DNA of 64,000 nucleotides, taken from contig WBMW01001659.1 of NCBI GenBank assembly GCA_013396635.1, positions 224,423 through 288,422 on the forward strand, given 5' to 3'. Source of the DNA: Penelope pileata. Taxonomy: Eukaryota; Chordata; Aves; Galliformes; Cracidae. How positions within the stretch are numbered: the first letter of the stretch is position 1; each line of letters opens with the position of its first letter. The notes beneath the pieces were generated by a model that saw nothing but the letters and a program-made list of their open reading frames with translations, was not told the origin of the DNA and made no database searches. Shown here piece after piece: positions 47,941 through 60,415 of the stretch. The translations under genes were made by a program, and so were the position numbers.

Positions 47941-49056
47941 TCAGGCACCGCAGCAGCACCCACGCCCACTGTCAGGCCAAAGGGGTGGCCCCAGGCCTAC
48001 CCCACTGCTGCCATGCGAGCCCCCTCTGTGCTGCCCTGCAAAGCTCAGAGGTGTGGGGGCTGTGCCAGGAGCAAGAAGCCTGGCAGTCAGCTCCTTACAG
48101 GCCCAAAACAGCACCGAGGCCGCAGCTTACCTTAGCCCTTCCCCAAGAGCCGCTCTGTGGGACCTCACCCAGGCAGCGCAGGACACCATCCCCTGTCCCT
48201 GCTGTTCCATCCTTCCCTCAATTGTTGTCTTTTTCTACAGCCCTCCGCTGCTCTGGCATCCAGGAATGCCGCCAGGGTGAGTGCACTCGCCAAAAAGCAA
48301 TCGGATAGCACGGTGCCTATTGCCAGCACAAAAATGTTAGAGCGTATTAGATCTTCTGATAAAGAAATGAGGTTTTCTAATCTCTCAGCATTACAATCTT
48401 AACTTTACACACACTCATGCAAATTGGAAGAGGGCAACGCTAAGGTTAGCCAGAAGGCACGATTTGAGTCAAGTATGAGCAAATTAACAAAAGTGAGGGA
48501 AGCATCTGTATCCCTTAACTATTTGTGTACAGACTTCATGAAAAAACTGTGAAGTTGTCTTCTAAATGTAGAAGATATTCTACAGGAAGTGTAATTCATT
48601 GAGGCAGTAACTCCAGATGCGTTTAAGCTGTATCCCCCTGTTTTCAGTGTGTTGCTGTAATGCAGATAGACGTGTAAATACAGAAGTTAAAAAACGTTTA
48701 AAAACATTTCTTCAGTAATAACCAAATCTGAAATGAAACTGCACCAAGATCGAAAACACAGAAATGTTATATATTGTCTTGATGAATTTAGATTAATACC
48801 AACCCTGAAGCAAGATTCTCATGAATGCTGGGCATATTTAGAGGTGCACCCCCCAAAAAAAAGAATTAAAAAAAAATCTATATCACTATTCATCTTGCAG
48901 CAAGATCAATACCATGTGCATAGACCTGCAGGAGAGCTGCCAAGTTCATAAGGTAGCAATCTGCCTCCGTAACCTCTGGTAATCTTTCACCACTCGCTAC
49001 AGCTCCTGCCTCCCCCCCGACTCCAACTACATGTGCCTATTTCCAAACAACATTTG

Positions 49057-49111
49057 CAAAAAAACAAAGCAAAACAAAACAAAACTGAACAAAAAAAAAT
49101 AAAAATAAAAA
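49057..49111. repeat. (CAAAA)n / A-rich simple repeat
   Basis: Repeats of CAAAA and then A-rich (AAAAT)n sequence. It is a low-complexity tract in the CBFB upstream flank. Confidence 0.85.
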
Positions 49112-49194
49112 AGGTCAAAAGCAAAATGAGTGGTTGTGAAGCCCTAATGTAAGAAACAGGAGTCATCATCACCTAGCAAGCTGTGGAGTGGGTT

Positions 49195-49208
49195 TTGTTG
49201 TTGTTGTT
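49195..49208. repeat. (GTT)n microsatellite
   Basis: About five GTT units in the upstream flank, followed by T-rich sequence. Confidence 0.8.
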
Positions 49209-52200
49209 ATTTTCTTTATTTTTCTTGTTTGTGTGGGCTTTTTTGTCCTTGGCTTATATTTTTCAAGACTTTGTTGGGAAACAACATCAAATTTGACTGC
49301 TTTCCTCCCCACAGCCCTTTGTTTAGCGTTTCCTGTCCTGGGGTCTCTTCACTGCAAAGTTTTTCTTTTAAATGAAGTGAGTCAATATTATCAGAAGTCT
49401 GTGGCAGATCAGTGACTGCCTCTGTCTGTTGCCTCCCTTGGTCTGATGCAGAAACAGAATAGCAGGACAGGGTGAGATGGAACGCAGTCCCACAGTATCG
49501 TGTTATTCTTCTGGATTTATCCAGTTTCTTTAAGCTGGGCTGATTCTAAAATATCAACCTCTGCTCGGAAGAATACCTCTTTGGTGAAGGGATCTGATTC
49601 CTTTAAATGATAACAGATATAACTGGGGAGGAGGGGGGGGTGGAAACCACAACAGTTTAGACCTGTTTTCTCGTCACAGGAAGCTTATAAAGTCAGACCC
49701 GCCGTTCCCCTCACTACCCCTGGTGCAGCCCTGAACACTTCATAAGGCAATTCAAGTCTTAAAGGTAGAGAAGTTCCTACTTTTTTATTCCTAGCCAGAC
49801 AGAGAGCCACATGAATTAACACCCTGCTGCATGAAAGGCTACACATGATTTCAGCAGGAATTTACCCTGTTTGGCCATGGTTACTGGCCCCTGGCCAGGC
49901 AGTCAGTGTGCATGGAGGTCAGAAGCAGCTTTGCAGGTGGCAGCTGGGTGCCATGGGAGGGAAAGCAGAGGTGATCGTGTTGGAGGTGGGTTACAAACTT
50001 GTAGGGATTCTGCAGCTTGCCATACTGGTTTTTGCTTCTCCTTTTTAGTGCTATATCAGTAACACACCAAAATGAGCTAGAATCTTCTTGCTTGTGCGTT
50101 GCCAAACAGAAGTTCTTCCTGAAGGAACCACAGCGATGCTTCTACAGCCCCTCTAGGTGTGGCTCGGGCTGCTCAGGTGTTAGTAGGCTTACCTTGGTCT
50201 GCAGGTCCTTGTGCTGTTGATTCACAGGATGAGAACCCAGTCTGTTTGTTAGGCCTCTGGGTGAGCCACCTTCAGAAAACAGAAATGGCCAGGCTTGGAA
50301 ACATGCTGCTTTCAGAGCAATTTCTCAGAAGAGATCTCTTTTCAAAATAAGATCTATTGTGTTTACAGCGCATGGAGAATTGAGGAAGAATACCACTTAA
50401 AGATTTACAGAGTGGATGCTTTTGAGAAAGGGAATTTTCTTCAAGGGACAAGTCTTGTATACACTGTTCTTACTACAACCCCTCTCTGACACATATTTAA
50501 AACTTCTGGTTTCCCCTAGGTAGCAGTATGTGATGAACAACTGCATGGTACTGATGTTATATCGCTCTCTAGACTTTGTGCATGTCCAGCACTAATAAGC
50601 CAGACTCCTGTGTATCCATTGATCTATGGCAGCTGCAGCATAATCAAACACCAGTGTTATGTATATACAAGCTACTCTATGATTATATATCCATTAATAA
50701 ACTGTTTGCAAGATATAATTATGCACATTAAGTGTGAAATGCAATCCCCTTACGCAAGGTCTATGCTAATGAGTTATACAAAATTCAGGGGGAGAGAGAG
50801 AGGGAGAAATAGACCAGATGAACTACTGTCTGCCCCAGACTGATTTTTATTTCCTTACGACAACAGCTGATGCTCCCAACTGGGGTATTGTCACTGAAGT
50901 CTTCCCACCAGCGACCTGGGGTGTTGCCGATCGGTTATAGACACGTAGTCACAAGCAGAAACCATCCTGAAACATCCTAGTTCACCTACAGAGCAGCCTT
51001 TCATGCTTAGCCTGCATAAATCAGCATATCCTCTTATCTCATGACTCCCAAACTAACCCTAATGAGGCATATGGGCAGCACAGAAGGCCACAAGCTATCA
51101 CAGTCAATTCGTGTCTGTGGAAGCACCTTACACAGAGATGCACATAAGTGCCCCAAATGCAACGATGTGCAGCTTTTCAGGACTCAGATAAGCCCAAAGT
51201 TAGTACCTAAATATCTCACATAGCACACAAAGAGAGATAAGAGCGATACCACAGCAGCTAAACAAAATTTTGCATACTGAGTGGGAAGCTGCCTACCAGT
51301 TTAAAAATGCTAAGCATGGCAGGTATGAGCAAAGGAGCAGCACCTGATCTCTCTTTTCTCTAAACCAGGCTACAAGAGAGGTGCATCTGTGCACTCCAGA
51401 AACCAAACTCAGAGCCCTTTTCCAAAAAGAAGCTTCCAGCTGAAACCACGGAATGGGCCTCTCCCTTATGGGAGCAGGACTCCTGCCTGCTCTTGTTCTC
51501 AGGTGTTCGGAGTACGTAGCCAGGATGTGGGACACCCTTCCCATTCGGAAGTGCCCTCATCACCACGACCCTAGCAGCAGCAGTAGGTGTGTTCACACCT
51601 CTGCTTCAACCTGGTCACTGCCACGGTGCAGCAAGAGACCCAAGTCTTCACAGGCAAACCTAAATGGAAAGCCAGTAAAAGCAACCATCCTTTCCAGCTT
51701 GGCTATCTGGATGCTTTCAAGGGTCTCTGCCATCCACCCAAATACAGTCTCCTGGTATTTGCATACTAATGACTAATCAGAAAATGATCAGAGATGTATG
51801 ACTGTAGAAGTACAGTGTCACACCAGGTACACGAGCACAGTGTAGCAAAGGCAGCCTCTGATTATTCAGCTTGGCACTGTCTTAGGAAAACACGATGTCA
51901 TAATGAATTGAAAATCTGGTTAAATTCTTTCAATCAACCAAGGGAATACTGATGTTTTTCTGGAAACCAACATGAAATGAAACTTGAGAATATCAGAACC
52001 AATTAATCCTCTGAGGAGGCAATGGGGGTGAACTACACAGTTAGTTGGAGAACTAAAACAGATTATCCCAGAAGGCTGCTTGACTTCCATCCTGTTTATT
52101 AGGAACAACGATGATGAGTGAAGTAGGTATACTTTTCTGGGATTCTGTTGCAATCTGTGTATGTTTTGGCAGTGGAACTATGCAGCTTTCCTGTTAGAAA

Positions 52201-55200
52201 CACTTTTCCATTTGACCAATTGCAGCACGAAGTGAAAAGAAGCATTGTGTCAAGTCGGAGTCTCCATGGCCTGGTGAGCAGAGAGCAGGACTGAGTGCCC
52301 CATCCTGCTTTGCCAGCAGTCTGCTGCAGCCTTTGGGCATCTCTCTTCACCTCTTATTCCTCCATCCCCCCACCTATCAAATGCCTTGGCATCCCCAGAT
52401 GAAGATATCAATATCTCCATATAGATAGCCAGGCACTGTCATTATCTGTGATGTTGAGCATTGAGGAGAAAGTTTAACTGAGCACAAGGCATGACTCACC
52501 CAGGCTCACATACATAAAAGGAAGTGCTTAAAAACTGCCTTTGTGAAATCAGTTCTGAGGATGCTGCTATGGCCATGCACGCCATACTCACAGCACTCGG
52601 TCATGTGTTGTTCAGGGAGAGTTTTTCCTGTTTATTATCTTCTGTGTTGCTGTCAGCTGCAATGTCTCGTTACATTGGATTTCTTAATCCAGTCAGAACT
52701 CTGTCGGAAGCATACGTGTGGTTCTGGGGGCAGCACACTATGGCAGAGGGCCTTTCAGACATTGTGAAGAACATGAAGCACATAGAGGCATTGGACAAGC
52801 TCTGTCATCTTGTAGTTCTTCTTGAAGTCCCTGCAGATATTGAGATTTCAGAAGGCTGCACGAGGGTGGATGGTGCAGTTTCAGTCCTCAAGGCTTGAGA
52901 GCCATGGAGTCTGGCAGCACAGAGCGGATGTGAAATTGCACACAGGACATCCAAGGCTTTCTTCCACGTGAAGGAATTGGTGCTAAGCAACAATCAAAAC
53001 GTGTGTGTGCTCCAAAACTCCCACCAGCCAAACCTGTCTGATAAATCCATCTCTCTAGATTAATTACTTCTGCTCATCTTCTCTTTCTACTTCAGGGCCT
53101 TTTCTTTTCNTTTTCCTATTTTCTGAAATTATTTGACATGAAGCTTGTGGCTGATGGAGGAGTAGCTTGTGTGCAGTACAGCACAAGCTCCTGGCCTTGC
53201 AGCCAGCCCTTCCTGCTCCTGCATGAGTGGCACAGAGCACATCTGAATTCAAAGTGTGGAAGCTGAGCACACCGAGCACTCCAAGGGATGGCTGTCTGTG
53301 GGCTGCACTGGAGATGCTGGGCAAGAAAGTTAAACAGGGACTGACTCAAGCCCCGTTCTCGCTTCACATCTGAGTGTTTATCACTGAGCGAGCTCAGCAC
53401 TATAATCTGCGCTATGTATGGTTTATGCTCAGTGCAGCTCTGAGAGGTGACTCAGTCTTGGTTCAGATAATGTCCAAATGATACTTCAGAGTCCAACAGG
53501 GGTATTCTTGTAAGCTGTGAGCTTCTCTCCTCCCTTAGATGGAAAGCCATTGCATTAATGAAGTATTCTTTTTATTTTTTTTCTTTTTTTGCCTTTTCTA
53601 TAGTCACGCAGAAATAAACTTCTAGCTGTAATCAAGAATTTAACACCTTGCCTGACTGAAATGCAAATACCAATAAGCTTCATGGTAGGGTCACAGACAT
53701 GTCTTAGCTGAAAATGTTTTGTTGGTGAGATACAAAGAAGTTTATGCAAAAAAAATCTCCCCTTCCAAAATTCCATGTTTGTTTAGTGAAGTCAGACACC
53801 ACCACAGAGGACTTAATGGAACATTTTACATTAATCTTAACGAGAAGTTTAAGTCCCCTATTCTGTTTGTAGGAAGTTATGCTGAAGATGGTAGAAGTTA
53901 AAGTTTTCTACCTGATTCAGTCCTCTTGCACACTCACACGTCATCCACCTTTACGACATGTGCCCAGTTTTAAACTTGCCTCATAAAAGGTAGCAAAACA
54001 CCCACCTTCAAACTACGAGGTGATTACGAAAATCTTTTTCTTAAAGAATGAATTTCATTTTCAGGGGGGAAGTTGCATTTCAGAACTGAACAGAGTTCTG
54101 CCTTGCTCCACAAAAACATACATTTCCCTGCATTTAACACAGCAGGCAGCCACATCATATCACAGCAAATGGATCATGCAGTGCTTCCCCATGCTTTCTG
54201 GGGAATCGGTGCTGCACAGAGGTGAGGAGACGAAGCCACACAGCACGCTACTTCATCAGAGCTTCCAGGGCAGGGAGAGCTGCCACCAAGAAAGGGCGGA
54301 TCCTGGAGAGGTGGATTCTCTTGCTGAGGCTAATAGTGAAAATTAGCAATATTTAAATTTGTGTCTCCAACCAAGTCCACAAGGAAATTTTCCTCTTTAT
54401 CAGCACATTCCATCACGGGCAGGTTTGGAGCGCGCTGGTGCAGGGGGCTGCAGACCGCTGCTTTCATTATGGAGTCTGCAAAGAAAGCTAACAAAAATAA
54501 AATACCTGGCTGCTGCTCTGGGGCCCTGCCTAACCCCGCCTGCCTCATGCCAGCGTGGGGAAAGCAAAACAAAGCCCATTCCTTGGGCGTGCGCTGCCGA
54601 GGGAGCTGCCTTTTCACCTTCTTTCAGCACAGAGCTGTTACTGTTTTTGTTCCCGTTGATCTTATCATTTGAGAATTTGGAAGGGATTTCAAAGAGGCAG
54701 GGTGTTGATACCAACTTTGTTTTCGTGCTTCTCCTCTGTTGCTGCAGCTATTTGTTTTCACTGACTGGGAATAAGAATGGCCCCAGTCCCCCCGCCTGAT
54801 CCCAGCGCGTAGAACGAAGCCTCGAGCTTCCCTCGGCTCTGCACGGGCACGAGAATTTCCCCATGCAGATTTTATTGTATGTTCCAGAGTGGAGGGTGTA
54901 TTTACATCTCCCCCTCTGCCTTCTTTATGGGCCAAGACAAATTCCTCAGCACATTCCCTCATAGGATTTTCCTATTAGATGTGGATTTTCCCCTCCAAGT
55001 CTGTAATTTCTCCGATGTGTTTTCGTGCCCTGCTCTCCCCGCCCAGGAGGGAGAGCAGCAAGATGTCTATGAGCCAATGCTACAGCAGCAGCAAAAAAAA
55101 CAGGCACAGAGCAGCAAGAGGCTGTTCTTCACCTCTCAATCACCTCTGTGGTCTCTGTTAGCAGCTGCAGCGTTTGTAGATGTTCGGGGAAGCTCGAGAC

Positions 55201-58200
55201 TGACCCACAGCACAGGGAGAAGCAAAGGTCACTTCCACAGCTTCACTAGAAAGAAATTCCAGTGGCTGCTCAAACCCCATAATCCAGGCATGATGAATGT
55301 GTATCGAAGGCAGATCTGGTTTCATTGGAGATCCTGGGTTGAGAGCAGTCTGTTGGGGGAGAAAAAAACTTGAAAGCTGGAGAAGGAAAAATAGAGCTCA
55401 CATAGAAAGTCAAGTCCTGTGGCAGGAGCGCTAACAAATTACGGTATTGTTCTACGAGCTGCTCTGGGGAGCATGGAAACAAAGGTGAGCCGATTTCCTG
55501 AGGATTCGCACCTCCGTTTTCCCCTCTCGCCCACACCATCTACGTTTAAGCCTTTTGCAGGAATTTCTCTGAAACCCTCTTTTCCTCCCACCCTCAAATT
55601 TGCTTGAGTTTGATGTGCAGAGTCAGCGATTTGTGGTGTGGGAGGATGGAAAAGGGGAAATAAAAGCACAGAGGCACAGTGATCTCCCACACCTTGCTTT
55701 GCTGTGAAGCCAGCATCAAACTGCCCCGCAGCAGGGTGAGACTTTCAGGACAGAAAGGCCTTTCAGGACACGGATATGACTCCTGGAGCCTCTCATGGGA
55801 AACCTGGGTATCAGACTGAGAGTCACCACCCTGGGTCCTCAACGAAAGCTGTCACCACAGGGCTGGCACCTGGTAGGCTGATCCGTGAGCCGCAGCTCCA
55901 CTCCCACCTCTCACCTCCCTCCGCCTGAGCTCTCCAGCCTTCCAAAAATAGCCCCAGCGCTGAGGTTCTCCTGCTCAGCCATAACAGTGGCGGCATTCCC
56001 TAACCTTGCACTCAAACAGCTGAGATTTTTGGCTGCGTTTTAAAACAGAAAGGCAAAGAGGAGGAAGGAAAAGAAGGGGGTGGAAAACAGCTTGAGGAAA
56101 GTGCCTGGCATGGAAAAGCTTTATCCTAAATAGCTTTAGCAAAGCTTTAAGCAGTCAGACTGTTTCTTACAATGAAAACCACCCAGCACTCTCGACTGGT
56201 GCATCCCTGTTCCCAGAGACACAGACAGCTCTTGTCCCTGCAGAAAGCCACAACTTACAGCAGATAAGGGCAAGCCAAAATGAACAGGTGCTAGTCATAG
56301 CAGCAAGATCAAGATTAGGTAAGAGGGGAACATCTAGCCCTAGAGATACTTGGGGCCTGGGAGAGATTCACTGGGAGACATCAGCTTCCATCACAGGAGG
56401 CTGTTGGAATCAGAGGGAGCAGAAGCATCCCATGGTGAGGAGCAGCTGAAAAGTGAGCAGGTGACACATCCAGACACCATGTGGCTTCCCTACATACACC
56501 TTAGCCATGAACAAGCTGCTCCCTTCATAGAAGGGCTTTCTAACTGGTGAAGTGACCTACTGTCCACACCCCTGCTTTAACTAATATTTCTACCCCATCT
56601 GGAAGACTTGACAGGGCAGAGGCTCGTGGGGGCTGTGTGGCTTGTCCGCGCTCATCAACAACCCAGCTCAAGTAGGGCTCATGACACTGGCATTTGGAGT
56701 TCTGCACTCGTCGCTTCTCAACCCAAATGTTCTTCTCCCTGGGAATTTCAGAAAAGTTCACACACATTTTCACAGCCACTGTTTGATGGAGTTCCTTATT
56801 TTTTTGGCTTCTTCTTCTGCTCTAGAGTTTATGTGAGCCCAGTGCCCTAGGATCTCCTTGCAGCTACCTCATCTTCTATTTCTTCTTTTCTCCAGCCAGG
56901 GGATTTCCACTCTGTTGTCAGATACAAGCTTGCAGGCATCCCTTTTATCTATCAGTCTGCTGTACCCCATCTTTTGGTGGAGAAATCCTAGATCAGAGCA
57001 TTTCCTCCCCATTTTCAGCTCCTTCTCTCCCCTTCCAACCTGGCAGCTCCTCACTGGATATCTAACTTCCTAAAACAGGAATTCCTCTTTATTTGCTATC
57101 GCTGTTCCTTCTGTCTCAAAGCCACACTTTAGTTGCAGAAACTCAAACAGAAATCCTTTGGGAAACTTGATGCCATCACGTACCGACAAGTCTATGAGCA
57201 TCAATGTTAAGCTCTATAGACTGTCTGGGATCCAGAGGTGTTTTGTTTCTCCCATCTCACTGTCTCTTCAGCTTCCTTTTTAGGGTAATTTCCTCAGTGG
57301 CACCAAATTGTTCACCTGTTTTTCTTTCGCTTGCCTCCAGATGGGAAACAGCCACAGCTCATTTGGGGTCGCATCTCCTTTGCACTCTGCTGATTTCCCA
57401 CAGTGTTGGATCCTGGCCTCCATCAAATCTGCTCTCGCTCAGGTTGGCACTGCGCTCGTTTTCCACCTTGGTATCTTAATGGCTTTTTTCTGATCTCGTA
57501 AGGAGCCTGCTGCCATTTCTCAGTTTTGTCCTTTATGTCTTTTCCTGGCAAGAAACTGAAGTAACCCTCGTTTCCCAGGATGAACAGCACATGTGCGTTG
57601 CATGCTACTGCTTCAGGGTCAAGAAGGGCTACGTCTGGCCACTCAGTTTAGCCTTCTGCCAAGCACAGATTCACACTTTCGGCTTCCCCATTAACCAGCC
57701 TGGATGCACACGTGCCGAGGACAGTGCACAGCAGCACTCCGGGATTGCTCTCCTGCTGGCTCTGCCCATGGGCAGCGCAGTCCTTTGTCACCTCCAATAT
57801 AAGATTTTCAGAACCTTATAAAGGGGAAAGCAAGCTCACTGACCCATTATTTTGTAACTCTGTTTCTCTCCGCCAAAAGCCTGGGCACCTCTTACTGGGA
57901 GGCAATGGGCAGTGAACTTGTTCCTGTAAGAGATGAACTCAAGCACCTTCCTGGTGAGAGCTGCCAATGAACCATTTCAGAGCAGAGGTAAGGTCCAACG
58001 CTGTTTCGAGGTGCATCATTACCTTGCATTGTATGTCTTGGCAACAAAAGGCTGAATTTCAGCATGTTTTCTCCCTTCAGCATGGTTGGAGGATTTTTTC
58101 CCCATAGAAGAAGCCACAGAACCCTGAAAACGTCTCCCAGAAGCAAATTCCCCTCAAAACCACAAAGCTGGGAAAAACCTCCACTTTCTGTCCACTGCAA

Positions 58201-59754
58201 AAGTCTCTCATCACCTTAAATTCAGTTAATCCCAGTCCCTGAAATGGTCGCATCTGAGCCTGCTGAAATGAAAGCTGGTTGAGACAGCCTGCTCTTTGGA
58301 TAACCAGAGTGCAGTGTCAAAGCCACATGCCGCGGCCGTCCCCACGCAGGCACAGGGGAACACAAAGTCCCGGCAATGCCCTCCCGTGGGGCTGTTTCCC
58401 ACATTTATCACTAACAGTACATTTAGCAATAGCAGCACTGCCAGCAAGCAGCCCAGGAGCAGCGTGCGGTGCTTCCACTCGCCACTTGCTCTTCTGTCTT
58501 TGCATGGCTTTATGCAAAGACTGTGCAAAGTGCTTTCTTTGCAAGCCAGGTCTGAACATTGTTTTCTCCCTGAAGCCACCTCTAATCCACCTTCTTTATG
58601 CTTATGTAGGCAAAACTGAGCTCCATGGGTGAGCAGCTGCAGTCTGGGCAGACGCAGGCTGTAGGCACCGGTGCTCACGGTGCGAAAGCAGCAGCCTCCT
58701 CCGCTCTGTTGCTCAAACCCCAGTATTTAATGACAAACAAGAGCCTTTCTCTAAGGAAAGCAGGGCTCATAAAACTGAGAAAGCAGGATCCCCTGCACTG
58801 AGTTATTAAGCACGAGGAGCTGTGTTCAAAGCACAAAACAGAGGTGTGCATGAATATGGACATGAGGACCGGTTGCTTGGTGGCTGTTCCTCTGAGCTGC
58901 CTTTGAACTGAGGAGGAAGTGCTCATGGCGATGCAGGATGCAAAGCTGAGTGCGCCTTTCTCTGTAAAAAAACACATGTAGCCAGGGGACACGTGACTGA
59001 ACTGGGAGATTAAAAGGAGAATAACATTCAGCACTTTGTCCTCCACAAAGGACTTGCTTTTTTTTTCCTTTTCATTCTACTTTCTGTACAAAAAATTAAG
59101 AAAACATGTTAGGGATGGTTAAAAACCACCACCCAACATACCGAGAGCAGAGATAGGGAAGAAAACTGCAGCTCCTGCCCCACTGCACGGAGCAAGATGG
59201 ATGCAAGGCCCCGGGGGCAGCATGCCACTCCCCAAAAGCTGTGGGTGTGCGGAGCTCCCCGCATCCAATGCTGCTTGGCTAATTCTCACTGCCATCCCTC
59301 CTCAGGCTCTGAGGAGCTCTTGAACCCTCACACAGAACACCTTCCCTCCTCTGCTTCCTTCCATTTTTTAAATATCCAGTATTTAAATTCCCTAACTCCC
59401 TTCTGGATTCCCTAATCCTCACATTACGCAAGTGAAGCTCTGGCTATGGCAAGCACCCCCTGCAGCGTGCCCGTTCCTGTGCCACAGAGCCTCTGTTGAG
59501 TGCCAAGCCCCTCGGGCAGCTCTGGGTTGGAAGAGACGATGGCCAACCTGGGGACAGCGACCAGCAGCACCTCAGAGGGCCTTCAACAGCAGCACCTCCA
59601 GGCTAACTTTTCTTTCAAAGTTTCATTGCTCTTGTGGGATGTTCTCGCTCAATGTCCCAGCCTAGCACTGAGAAGACAGATTGCGAAGCACAGAGTTATC
59701 CCAGTTTGGCAGGACACCAGTCCTAGACCAAGGGCCGCTGCTCTGTTGCTCTTT

Positions 59755-60415
59755 TGGAGCTGTCTGGGGGTGTTGGTCAGCAGCCATTGCACGTGAGTCA
59801 GCGCTGTGCCCAGGCACCGGACGGGGCAATGGTGCCTCGGGATGCAGCAGGCTCAGCACTGCTGGGCGAGGGCAGGGGTCGTCCTCTGTGCTCTGTGCTG
59901 GTGCGGCCTCACCTCGAGCACTGGGAGCAGGTTGGGTGCCACAATGTAAGGACATGAAGTTCTTAGAGAGCGCCCAAAGGAGGGCTGTGGAGATGGGGAA
60001 GGGTCTGGAGGGCAAGGGCTGTGAGGAGCGGCTGAGGCTCATGGTTTGTTCGGCCCAGAGCAGAGGAGGCTGAGGGGAGGCCTCATGGCAGCTGCAGCCC
60101 CTCATGGCGGCCCTGCAGCCCCTCACAGGGAGCAGAGGGGCAGCGCTGAGCTCTGCTCTGGGGACAGCGGCAGGGCCCGAGGGAACAGCACGGAGCTGTC
60201 AGGGGAGGGTCAGTGGGGTGAGGGAAGAGCTCTGCCCCAGAGGGGTGGGCACGGCACAGAGCCCGGGGCAGCGTCACTGCCCCAACTACCGGAGCTTGGA
60301 GTTGAGACACTGCTCTCAGCCATTGGGTTGGGCTGGGGGCTGCTGTGTGGAGCCAGGAGGTGGTCTCAGTTATTCATGTGGGTCCTTTCCAACTTGGGTG
60401 TTCTGCGATCAGTGC
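59755..60415 (+). mobile_element. CR1 LINE copy (ORF2 end and 3' UTR)
   Basis: The plus strand contains the CR1 ORF2 C-terminal words HVSQRCAQAPDGA and VRPHLEHWEQVG. The typical nucleotide blocks GGTCTGGAGGGCAAG, GAGGAGCGGCTGAGG and CAGAGGAGGCTGAGGGGAGG follow, and the 3' UTR ends with TGGGTCCTTTCCAACTTGGG and TTCTGCGATC. It is 5'-truncated and frameshifted. Confidence 0.9.

Larger units (their letters stand above)
47941..59754. other. Upstream flank of CBFB, no gene recognised
   Basis: Mixed AT content with simple repeats. In mammals carboxylesterase genes lie upstream of CBFB; I looked for esterase motifs such as GESAGG and saw none. The longer open frames, including 52524-52898 on the plus strand and 58226-58678 on the minus strand, match no family I know. 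One ambiguous base lies at 53110. Confidence 0.5.

Noticed and set aside
52524..52898. 124-codon plus-strand frame upstream of CBFB
   Set aside because: Fairly normal amino-acid composition, but no family is recognised, no splice context is evident and no neighbouring exon supports it.
57336..57493. Plus-strand frame starting MGNSHSSFG, resembling the beginning of some retroviral gag proteins
   Set aside because: Only the first few residues look similar, the frame ends after about 50 codons, and no LTR, primer-binding site, protease or polymerase sequence is visible nearby.
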